From positions 401,900-465,899 of the forward strand of contig NZ_FOKE01000006.1 in NCBI RefSeq assembly GCF_900112065.1: 64,000 nt of DNA, given 5' to 3'. This DNA comes from Cohnella sp. OV330. GTDB lineage: Bacteria; Bacillota; Bacilli; Paenibacillales; Paenibacillaceae. The translations under genes were made by a program, and so were the position numbers. Shown here piece after piece: positions 1-7,247 of the stretch (position 1 is the stretch's first letter; each line of letters begins with the position of its first letter). The notes under the pieces were generated by a model. It worked only from the letters and a program-made list of their open reading frames with translations. It did not search any database and was not told the DNA's origin.

Positions 1-462
1 GACGTGGAGTTCACGCTCGCGCTGTTCGCGGGCGGCTTCGCAAGGCTCGGCGACGGGGAGCTGGCGCTTCGCCAGCTATCCTATCTGGTCGGACGGCTAT
101 GCTTCGACAATCTGCTGACTTACTCCAAGGCCGGCATCGCGGGGGCGGAGAGCAATATTTTCGTCGCGGACGGCAACTTCGGCGGTACGGCCGCCTTCGC
201 GGAAATGCTGATGCAAAGCCACGGGGGCGTCATCCACCTGCTGCCCGCCCTTCCGGCGAGCTGGCATACCGGCAGCATTCGGGGGCTGAGAGCACGCGGC
301 AACGCCGAGGTCGATCTGGTCTGGTCCGACGGCGCGCTGACGAGCGCGACGATCCGGGCAGGCTCGGATCTGCAGGCGGTACTGCGTTACCGGGACCGCG
401 AGACCGGCTTCACGCTGCGGGCCGGCGAAGCGATCGTCGTGGACGCCGAGCTCCGAGCTTAA
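1..462 (+). CDS. GH95-family alpha-L-fucosidase, C-terminal part (5' end outside window)
   Basis: The frame is open from base 1, so the gene starts upstream of the window. The visible 153 residues match the end of the GH95 catalytic barrel and the C-terminal beta domain: a DGNFGGTAAFAEMLMQSH block followed by HLLPALP and GLRARGNAEVDLVW. In characterised GH95 enzymes the Asp of the DGNFGG block is the catalytic base, and it is present here. The family removes alpha-1,2-linked L-fucose (some members alpha-L-galactose) from oligosaccharides. No conclusion about secretion is possible without the N-terminus. A terminator follows directly, so this gene ends a transcription unit. Confidence 0.85.
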   Translation, partial: DVEFTLALFAGGFARLGDGELALRQLSYLVGRLCFDNLLTYSKAGIAGAESNIFVADGNFGGTAAFAEMLMQSHGGVIHLLPALPASWHTGSIRGLRARGNAEVDLVWSDGALTSATIRAGSDLQAVLRYRDRETGFTLRAGEAIVVDAELRA

Positions 463-501
463 CCGAGGCAAAGCGAGCCGAATCATAGGACGCAAGGTTG
501 C

Positions 502-546
502 GACAACTACGGGACTGCCGATTACGGCGGACCGGTAGTTGTCTTT
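502..546 (+). terminator. Terminator after the GH95 gene
   Basis: A perfect 9-bp stem (502-510 with 535-543) encloses a smaller GCCG/CGGC stem (517-520 with 525-528) and is followed by a short T run. It separates the GH95 gene from the AraC-type regulator. Confidence 0.6.
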
Positions 547-550
547 CGTG

Positions 551-556
551 TATAAT
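551..556 (+). promoter_or_regulatory. -10 element of the AraC-type regulator gene
   Basis: A consensus TATAAT lies 30 nt before the TTG start. No good -35 hexamer is visible at 16-18 bp, so transcription may depend on an activator, or the match may be chance. Confidence 0.4.
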
Positions 557-585
557 GGTGCTACTAGAAAAAGGGGGGTCGGGCG

Positions 586-2880
586 TTGCCGAAGCATTCG
601 AGGATCTACCGGAACTTTCTGCTCTCCTATCTCGTCATCCTGATCCTGCCCAGCATCGCGGGTTATATGTCCTACCGGACCTCGATAGAGGTCACGCAGT
701 CGATCTCGATCGAAAACGGCGTCACCCAGCTGCAGAACGCGCAGCAGCTGCTGGAGCGCAGAATGGCCGAGGTCGAGGGGTTCACCCGGCAGCTGGCGCT
801 GAACCAGGATCTGTTCGTGCTCATGAACGAGAAAAAGAGCGACGGCGACGTCAATTTGTACAGCATCTGGAACGTGCTGCGAAGCGTCATGGTTTTCGGC
901 CAGACCAACGACTTCCTGCGGAACTACTACATTTACTTGCGGAACTATAACGTCGTCCTGACGCCGGGATCCGCTTATTTCCGTCCCGAGCATTACTACG
1001 AGACCGCGCATTATCGCAATATGACGCTGGACGACTGGCGCAATACGATATTGAACAAGCCCCATAGCCGGGAAATTCTGCCGCTCAGCCCGTTCGAGGA
1101 CGGCGACGGCCAGACGTCGGTCATTTCGTATATGCAATCGCTTCCATTGGATAGCTTCGGCGAGGTCTCCCCGGCTACCGTCGTCGTCATCATCGACGAG
1201 AAGACGATTCAGAGCCTGCTGACGGGACTGAAGGATCGGTACGGCGGCTGGACGTATATCAGCGACCGCGAAGGGAAGACGATCAGCCGGCAAGGCATCG
1301 CGGAGAAAGAGATTCTCGAGCTGAACGGGACGGACGGCTTGCGCGCGGACGAACAGAGCCAATTTTACGGCGACGACCTGGTCATCGCCATTCAGTCCGA
1401 CAAGACGGGATGGACGTACCGTGCGGGCATCCCGCGGGCCGTGCTCATGGAAAACGCGAACCATATTAAATTCATCACGTGGACGGTGACGGCCGTCGCG
1501 CTGGTCGTCGGACTGCTGGCGGGCATCGTCTTGTCGTACCGGAACAGCGCCCCGATCAACCGGCTGCTCGGCGTTTTTCGCGACCAATTCGCCAAGGACC
1601 AGCCGCCGCTCGGCAACGCCTACGATTTCCTGCACGGCAACGTCGCCAATATGCTGACGAGCAACAAATGGCTGCAGAGCGAGCTCGATCGGCAGCTCCC
1701 GCTCGTGCAGGACGCCTATCTGAAGCGGCTGCTCTCCGGCGAATTCCAGACGCGCGACGAGGCCGAGGCCGCGGCGGACCAAGCGGGCCTTCGGTTCGGC
1801 TTCGCGTCCGGCGCCGTCGGCATTTTGCGCGTCGAAGGCTACGCCGGGCTGGACACGGTCGAGATTCTGAACGAATTGAACGCTGCGCGCCTGCTCGTCA
1901 AGCAAAACCTGCGCGAGCTATTCCCGGACCTGCAAATGACGGATATGGGCTCGGACCGGGTGGCGGCGCTGTTCGGCTTCCTGGCCGAGCAGCCGGAGGA
2001 AGCGGGGGAAAGCGAGATCGAGAGCCTGCTGCGTCCGCTCGCCGTCCGCTTGTTCGACGAGTACAAAATTTCCGTCACCGCCGCGTTCGGCGAAAGCTTT
2101 GGCACGGCGCTTGAGGTCAGCCGCTCGTGCGAGCAGGCGCGGGAGACGCTCGAGTACGCCGATTACGCCGTCCGCAAGGACATCTTGTGGCATCGGGACA
2201 TCCGTTCCGAGAGCGCGACCTATTATTATCCGCTGGAGACGGAGCTTCGGCTCATCGGCACGATCAGAGCGGGCGAGCGGGAAGAGGCGCGCCGGATGGT
2301 GGAGGAGCTGCTCGCCCGCAATGCGGAGAGCCGGGAGCTCTCGCCGGATATGAAGCGGCAACTGATCGGGGAGTTAAAAGGAACGCTGCTCAAAGTGCTC
2401 GACCAGAAGACGTTCCAATCCGCCGAACCGTTCGAGTCGGTCAAAAACCGGACGCTTGCGATCCAGGAGACGGATTCGCTGGAGGCGGTCCGCGACGAGA
2501 TCGGACAGATTACCGATACGCTGTGCGGCGTCGTGGCCGCGAAGAAAAACGATTTGCACCACAAGACGGTAGAGGAGATCAAGAAATACATCGCGGAGAA
2601 GTATTCCGACGCCGAGCTCACGCTGTACAAGGTAGCCGAGCAGGTGGAGCGGCCGGAGAAGTACATCTCGCAGCTGTTCAAGGACGTCACCGGCACGAAT
2701 CTGTCCGATTACCTGGAGAAAATCCGCATGGATCATGCGGCCGAGCTGCTGCGGGACCGGAGCGCGACGATCGACGAGATCGCGTACAGGGTCGGTTATA
2801 ATAGCTCGCATTCGTTCCGCCGGGCGTTCAAGCGGGTGTCGGGCGTATCGCCGAGCGCGTACAGACAGTCTTTTGATTGA
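586..2880 (+). CDS. Membrane-anchored AraC-family transcriptional regulator
   Basis: 764 residues. A transmembrane segment near residues 9-28 and a second near 294-318 flank a Cache-like extracellular sensor region. A long cytoplasmic linker follows, and a C-terminal AraC DNA-binding domain (about 665-760) has the two helix-turn-helix units, including EIAYRVGYNSSHSFRRAFK. This one-protein sensor-regulator layout is common in Paenibacillaceae next to oligosaccharide ABC importers, which it usually activates. The TTG start is chosen because an AAGGGGGG ribosome site (570-577) precedes it. It probably senses an extracellular sugar and controls the permease/binding-protein/hydrolase genes downstream; that target is inferred from position. 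Confidence 0.88.
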   Translation: MPKHSRIYRNFLLSYLVILILPSIAGYMSYRTSIEVTQSISIENGVTQLQNAQQLLERRMAEVEGFTRQLALNQDLFVLMNEKKSDGDVNLYSIWNVLRSVMVFGQTNDFLRNYYIYLRNYNVVLTPGSAYFRPEHYYETAHYRNMTLDDWRNTILNKPHSREILPLSPFEDGDGQTSVISYMQSLPLDSFGEVSPATVVVIIDEKTIQSLLTGLKDRYGGWTYISDREGKTISRQGIAEKEILELNGTDGLRADEQSQFYGDDLVIAIQSDKTGWTYRAGIPRAVLMENANHIKFITWTVTAVALVVGLLAGIVLSYRNSAPINRLLGVFRDQFAKDQPPLGNAYDFLHGNVANMLTSNKWLQSELDRQLPLVQDAYLKRLLSGEFQTRDEAEAAADQAGLRFGFASGAVGILRVEGYAGLDTVEILNELNAARLLVKQNLRELFPDLQMTDMGSDRVAALFGFLAEQPEEAGESEIESLLRPLAVRLFDEYKISVTAAFGESFGTALEVSRSCEQARETLEYADYAVRKDILWHRDIRSESATYYYPLETELRLIGTIRAGEREEARRMVEELLARNAESRELSPDMKRQLIGELKGTLLKVLDQKTFQSAEPFESVKNRTLAIQETDSLEAVRDEIGQITDTLCGVVAAKKNDLHHKTVEEIKKYIAEKYSDAELTLYKVAEQVERPEKYISQLFKDVTGTNLSDYLEKIRMDHAAELLRDRSATIDEIAYRVGYNSSHSFRRAFKRVSGVSPSAYRQSFD

Positions 2881-2896
2881 AAATATGCCTAAACGA

Positions 2897-2928
2897 CCGT
2901 CAGGGGGAATCCTCTGACGGTTTTTTTG
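2897..2928 (+). terminator. Rho-independent terminator after the AraC-type regulator
   Basis: A CCGTCAG/CTGACGG stem (2897-2903 with 2914-2920) is followed by seven T residues. Confidence 0.85.
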
Positions 2929-2964
2929 CGCTGCGTGCATCATGGCGAGACGAAAATGGACCGA

Positions 2965-3152
2965 GTAGCCGGACCGTAAAGCCGCTATTTGCGGGAAGAG
3001 GGGCGAATTTCGGATCGTTGCGGACTTTGGATCCGCTATTTTCAATTTTTAAGGCATGCAGACGGGCTTCGAACGGGAATAACGGATGCTGAGTCCGCTT
3101 GCAGGTTCAAAGGCGTCTGCAGAGCAAAATAACGGCACTGGTGTCCGAAACG
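2965..3152. repeat. Degenerate nested inverted repeat in the 490-bp regulator-to-permease gap
   Basis: Four related 21-bp units occur: 2969-2989 and 3020-3040 in one orientation, 3078-3098 and 3128-3148 in the other. Each reads roughly AATARCGG, six to eight variable bases, then GTCCG. Unit spacing is 51 and 50 bp, and the pairs are symmetric about position 3059. A fifth weak unit lies near 3201-3219. The layout looks like a MITE-like or REP-like intergenic repeat, or a long foldable leader. The rest of the gap (about 3220-3418) has no gene; it holds a possible cre site and the ribosome site of the next gene. Confidence 0.6.
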
Positions 3153-3361
3153 AAGGAAATCCGAGTTGCAGCCGCAAGAACGCCGCTTTAACGCCGCCCG
3201 AACCGACCGTACCGTTATCCCGATGGCCCGTCCCCGCGTCAGATCAGGGAAAATGGGCCGTTCCAAGGCGAATCGGCTCCTCGAAATCGGGTTTATGGTA
3301 CCTCGAAATACCGATTTGTACCTTCCGAACGGCGATTTGGTTGCGCTATCATCGGACCTGT

Positions 3362-3375
3362 AGAAAGCGCTGCCA
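3362..3375. promoter_or_regulatory. Possible CcpA binding site (cre)
   Basis: AGAAAGCGCTGCCA differs from the consensus TGWAAGCGYTWNCA at the first base and at one inner position. It lies 43 bp before the first permease gene of a sugar importer, where carbon catabolite repression would be expected. Confidence 0.4.
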
Positions 3376-3418
3376 AGCAAAATTGGCGCTAGGGAACGAT
3401 AGGAGGGGATCGTCAACG

Positions 3419-4396
3419 ATGGATGGAGAAATCGCATGGGAAGGCAACGCGCAGCCGCAGCCGATCCGCAAGCGGGTGAAAAGGAGCCGGACGCTCGAAG
3501 CCAGGAAAAGCTTCAAGAAACATTGGCAGCTGTACCTGGTCGTCCTGCCGCCGCTTTTATTCTTTTTAATTTTTAAGTACTACCCGATGGCGAACGCCGT
3601 GCTCGCGTTCAAAGATTACAACGTCATCAAGGGAATCTGGGGCAGTCCCTGGGTGGGTTTTCGGAACTTCAAGCTCTTCTTCGATAACCCGATCTTCTGG
3701 GATCTGATCCGCAATACGATCCTGCTGAGCGGCTACCTGCTGCTGGCGGGCTTCCCGATTCCGATCCTGCTCGCGCTCATGCTGAACGAGATCCGCAGCG
3801 GCCGCTTCAAGCGCATCGTGCAGCTCGTGACGTTCGCGCCTTACTTTATCTCGACGGTCGTCATGGTGTCGATCATCATGCTGTTCCTTGCGCCGAGACT
3901 CGGCTTCGCCAATGTCGCCCTGAACCATCTGGGCTTCGATTCGATCAACTTCCTCGGCGAGCCCGGCATGTTCCGCTCCATCTACGTCTGGTCTGACATC
4001 TGGCAGACGGCCGGCTACTCCGCGGTCATCTATCTGGCGGCGCTGGCGGGCATCGATCCGACGCTTTACGAGGCGGCCAAGGTGGACGGCGCATCCCGTT
4101 TCCAAAAGATCGTTCATGTCGATCTGCCGGGCATTCTGCCCACGATCGTCGTCATCTTGATCCTCAACGTCGGCAACGTGATGGCGATCGGCTTCGAGAA
4201 GGTATACCTGCTGCAAAATCCGCTGAACCAATCGACTTCGGAAATTATCGCGACTTACGTTTACAGCATCGGCCTGCTGAACGCCAACTACAGCTTCGCT
4301 ACGGCGGTCGGCCTGTTCAACTCGGTCATTAATCTGGTGCTGCTGCTCCTGGTCAACGGCATCGCCAAGCGCCTGACGAATAGCAGCATCTGGTAG
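3419..4396 (+). CDS. Sugar ABC transporter permease, LplB type
   Basis: 325 residues. It begins with a basic cytoplasmic N-terminus, followed by about six membrane segments and the inner-membrane permease loop EAAKVDGASRFQKIVHVDLPGI, which contacts the ATPase (EAA motif). The family forms a heterodimer with the next gene and imports oligosaccharides delivered by a lipoprotein. The ATG at 3419 is chosen over an in-frame start at 3086 because AGGAGGGG lies at 3401-3408 and homologues begin about here. It is the first gene of a permease-permease-binding protein-hydrolase operon. No ATPase gene is nearby, so a shared MsmX-type ATPase encoded elsewhere is likely. Confidence 0.93.
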   Translation: MDGEIAWEGNAQPQPIRKRVKRSRTLEARKSFKKHWQLYLVVLPPLLFFLIFKYYPMANAVLAFKDYNVIKGIWGSPWVGFRNFKLFFDNPIFWDLIRNTILLSGYLLLAGFPIPILLALMLNEIRSGRFKRIVQLVTFAPYFISTVVMVSIIMLFLAPRLGFANVALNHLGFDSINFLGEPGMFRSIYVWSDIWQTAGYSAVIYLAALAGIDPTLYEAAKVDGASRFQKIVHVDLPGILPTIVVILILNVGNVMAIGFEKVYLLQNPLNQSTSEIIATYVYSIGLLNANYSFATAVGLFNSVINLVLLLLVNGIAKRLTNSSIW

Positions 4397-4411
4397 AAAG
4401 GAGATTCGAAC

Positions 4412-5320
4412 ATGCAAGCACAAGCCGCAACCAAACGAACGGCGATCCGCGAATCGGCCGGCGACCGTCTGTTCATGGCCGTCGTCTATACGATTCTCAC
4501 GATCGTCCTGATCGCCGTCCTGTATCCGCTCATTTATATTCTCAGCAGCTCGATCAGCAGCCCCGCCGCCGTCACGTCGGGACGCGTCTTCCTGTGGCCG
4601 GTGGATATCTCCTTCAAGGGCTTCGAGACGCTTTTCAACACGCCCGCCATATTGACGGGATACGGCAATTCGATCTTCTACACGGCCGCGGGAACGCTGA
4701 TCAGCGTCGCGCTGACGGTGATGATCGCCTACCCGCTGTCCCGCAAAACGTTTTTCGGACGCAACGCCATCATGATGATCGTCACCTTCACGATGATTTT
4801 CAGCGGCGGCCTGATCCCGACCTACATGGTCGTCAAGTCGCTTCATCTGATCGATACCCGGTGGGCGCTGCTTATCCCGAACGCGATCTGGGTGTGGCAG
4901 GTCATCATCGCCCGCACGTTTTTCCAAGCTTCGATACCCGATGAACTCGCCGAGGCCGCCGAGATCGACGGCTGCAGCGACTTGCGCTTCATGCGCAGCG
5001 TCGTCATCCCGCTCTCCAAGCCGATTCTCGCCGTGCTGGTGCTTATGTACGCCGTCGGCCAGTGGAATGCTTACTTCGACGCGCTGATTTACTTGAAGTC
5101 CGCCAATCTGTTCCCGCTTCAACTCGTCCTGCGAAGCATCATCATCCAGAACAACAGCTCCGGCATGATGGACGCGATGAAGATGGTCGAGCGGCAGCAG
5201 CTGTCAGAGCTGCTCAAGTATTCGCTTATCGTCGTAGCGACGCTGCCTGTGCTCATCATCTATCCGTTCGTGCAGCGCTATTTCGTTCAGGGCATGCTGG
5301 TCGGTTCCGTGAAGGGATAA
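4412..5320 (+). CDS. Carbohydrate ABC transporter permease, YtcP/LplC type
   Basis: 302 residues with six predicted membrane segments and an EAA loop containing ELAEAAEIDGCSDLRFM. It is the partner of the preceding permease, 15 bp downstream, with AAAGGAG just before its ATG. The ending YFVQGMLVGSVKG is the usual C-terminus of this subfamily. Together the two proteins form the membrane channel of a class of Gram-positive importers for complex oligosaccharides. The specific sugar cannot be read from the permease. Confidence 0.93.
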   Translation: MQAQAATKRTAIRESAGDRLFMAVVYTILTIVLIAVLYPLIYILSSSISSPAAVTSGRVFLWPVDISFKGFETLFNTPAILTGYGNSIFYTAAGTLISVALTVMIAYPLSRKTFFGRNAIMMIVTFTMIFSGGLIPTYMVVKSLHLIDTRWALLIPNAIWVWQVIIARTFFQASIPDELAEAAEIDGCSDLRFMRSVVIPLSKPILAVLVLMYAVGQWNAYFDALIYLKSANLFPLQLVLRSIIIQNNSSGMMDAMKMVERQQLSELLKYSLIVVATLPVLIIYPFVQRYFVQGMLVGSVKG

Positions 5321-5414
5321 CAAGGGACCGCGGCGAATGTGAGAGGGGGGATGCGTATGTAGCACGCTGCCGCAAACTTAGCATGCAACTATCCAAGAAA
5401 AGGGAGCGACCCAC

Positions 5415-7094
5415 TTGAAAAAGAGAATCGTAAGTCTGCTGGCGATCGTCATCGCCCTAAGCATGGCACTCGCGGCCTGCGCCAAAAACGACAATTCGTC
5501 CGCCTCTTCCGGCGGCGCCTCGTCTTCATCCGCAGCCGCATCCGGGAGCGCTTCGGCCTCCGCCGCACCGGTGCCGATCAAGGTGTTCTCGATCCAGGAG
5601 TCCAACATCGATCTGACGACAAACAAATTCTCCAAGTTTATCGAAGATAAATTCAACATCAAGTTCGACTGGCAGCTGAACCCGTCCGACGGCGCGAAGG
5701 AAAAACGCCAGATCTCGCTCGCGAGCGGCGACTACCCGGACGCTTATATCCTGCCTTCTTACATCGATCATTTCTCGCAAGCGGATTTGCTCAAGTACGG
5801 CAAGCAGGGCGTCATCGTCCCGCTGAACGACCTGATCGACCAATACGGTCCGAACATCAAGGCAGCGATGGAAGCCCATCCCGACCTGAAGCAGTACATC
5901 ACGGCGCCGGACGGCAACATTTACGGCCTCGTGTCCTACACGCAGTGCTTCCACTGCTCGTATCCGAACAAGATGTGGGTCAACACCAAGTGGATGAAGC
6001 AGCTCGGCATCCAGCCGCCGAAGACGACCGAAGAGTTCAAGGCGATGCTCGAAGCGTTCAAGACGAAGGATCCGAACGGCAACGGCAAGCAAGACGAAGT
6101 GCCGCTGAGCGGTTCGATCGAAGACTTCGGCGTACGCGTCGTGCCTTATCTGATGAACGGCTTCGTCTATGACGACGACCGCAACTACCTGAACCTAAAG
6201 GACGGCAAGGTCGTGTCCGCCGCGATCACGCCGGAATGGAAGGAAGGCCTCGCCTACATCAAGTCGCTGTACGACGAGAAGCTGATCGACCCGGGCGCCT
6301 TCACGCAAAACGCCGAAGCGTTCAAGAAGATCGGCGAGAACGGCGACGCGCAAATTCTCGGCGCAGGCGCAGGCATGCACCCCGCCATCTTCGTCAACAT
6401 CGACAAAGGCAACCGTTTCTCCGCAGACTACGACGCATTGCCTCCGCTGACCGGCCCGAACGGCTCGTTCGCGACGCATGATGGCGGCGGCGTCGATCCG
6501 GGCGCCAAGTTCGTCATCACGAACAAGGCCAGCAAGGAAGCGCAAGTCGCGCTGATCAAGATGGTCGACTATCTGTTCACGCCGGAAGGCCAGACGAACG
6601 GCGCATCCGGCATGGAAGGCATCGATTGGGAGAAGCCGGGTCCGGACGACGTGGCTCTGGACGAGAGCGTCAAGGCGCAGTTCAAGCCGATCCCGGCAAC
6701 CGAAGGCGAAGCGCCTCGCAATGCAGGCTGGAGCGGCGTCGCTCACTTCTACCAACCGAAGGAATACCGCGACAGCTTCGTCTCCGCTACGGACATCTAC
6801 GATTCGGCCGGCTACGAGCGCAGACTGTACCAAGCGACCCTCGAGTATCAAGGCCACGAGCCGAAGGAACTGTTCCCGCTCTGGTCGCTGTGGATCGATC
6901 CGTCGTTGACCGACGAAGCCAGCATTCTGCAGACCAACCTCAAGAACTACATTGAGCGCAGCGAGCTTCAATTCATCACTGGCAACCTCGATCTGAACAA
7001 GGACTGGGACAGCTACGTCAAGGGCCTGAAGGACCTGAAACTGGACCGTTACCTGGAAATCCTGCAGCAAGCGTACGACAAGGCCGCGAAGTAA
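5415..7094 (+). CDS. Extracellular solute-binding lipoprotein, LplA/YtcQ type
   Basis: 559 residues. The signal peptide ends in a lipobox (LAAC, Cys22), followed by a Ser/Ala-rich linker and the two-lobed binding fold of large oligosaccharide receptors. The TTG start has an AGGGAG site and gives a normal lipoprotein leader. It should be anchored outside the membrane, passing sugar to the two permeases upstream. An internal DPNGNGKQDEVPLSGS stretch resembles the calcium-binding loop seen in alginate- and LplA-type receptors. It lies 94 bp after the permeases and is followed by a strong hairpin, a common arrangement for raising receptor mRNA level. Confidence 0.92.
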   Translation: MKKRIVSLLAIVIALSMALAACAKNDNSSASSGGASSSSAAASGSASASAAPVPIKVFSIQESNIDLTTNKFSKFIEDKFNIKFDWQLNPSDGAKEKRQISLASGDYPDAYILPSYIDHFSQADLLKYGKQGVIVPLNDLIDQYGPNIKAAMEAHPDLKQYITAPDGNIYGLVSYTQCFHCSYPNKMWVNTKWMKQLGIQPPKTTEEFKAMLEAFKTKDPNGNGKQDEVPLSGSIEDFGVRVVPYLMNGFVYDDDRNYLNLKDGKVVSAAITPEWKEGLAYIKSLYDEKLIDPGAFTQNAEAFKKIGENGDAQILGAGAGMHPAIFVNIDKGNRFSADYDALPPLTGPNGSFATHDGGGVDPGAKFVITNKASKEAQVALIKMVDYLFTPEGQTNGASGMEGIDWEKPGPDDVALDESVKAQFKPIPATEGEAPRNAGWSGVAHFYQPKEYRDSFVSATDIYDSAGYERRLYQATLEYQGHEPKELFPLWSLWIDPSLTDEASILQTNLKNYIERSELQFITGNLDLNKDWDSYVKGLKDLKLDRYLEILQQAYDKAAK

Positions 7095-7126
7095 GCACGA
7101 ACCGGCCGGCATAGGAACGCGCAGCA

Positions 7127-7158
7127 CAGGCCTTCTGGCCGCAAAGCCGGAAGGCCTG
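7127..7158 (+). promoter_or_regulatory. Strong hairpin between the binding-protein and hydrolase genes
   Basis: A 13-bp stem with one mismatch (7127-7139 with 7146-7158, six-base loop) has no T run behind it. It is more likely an mRNA stabiliser or partial attenuator than a full terminator, since the next gene reads on in the same direction. Confidence 0.5.
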
Positions 7159-7247
7159 GCTCGTCATGCCCGAAAAAGGAATCCGAGGGGAGGCGGGCTA
7201 GTGAAACCGCGTAAGCCATACATCAAACATGCAATGGAGGACACCGC

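Noticed and set aside
3086..3418. N-terminal extension of the first permease
   Set aside because: The frame is open from 3086, but the extra 111 residues have no membrane or family features, cross a repeat unit, and the strong ribosome site sits just before 3419.
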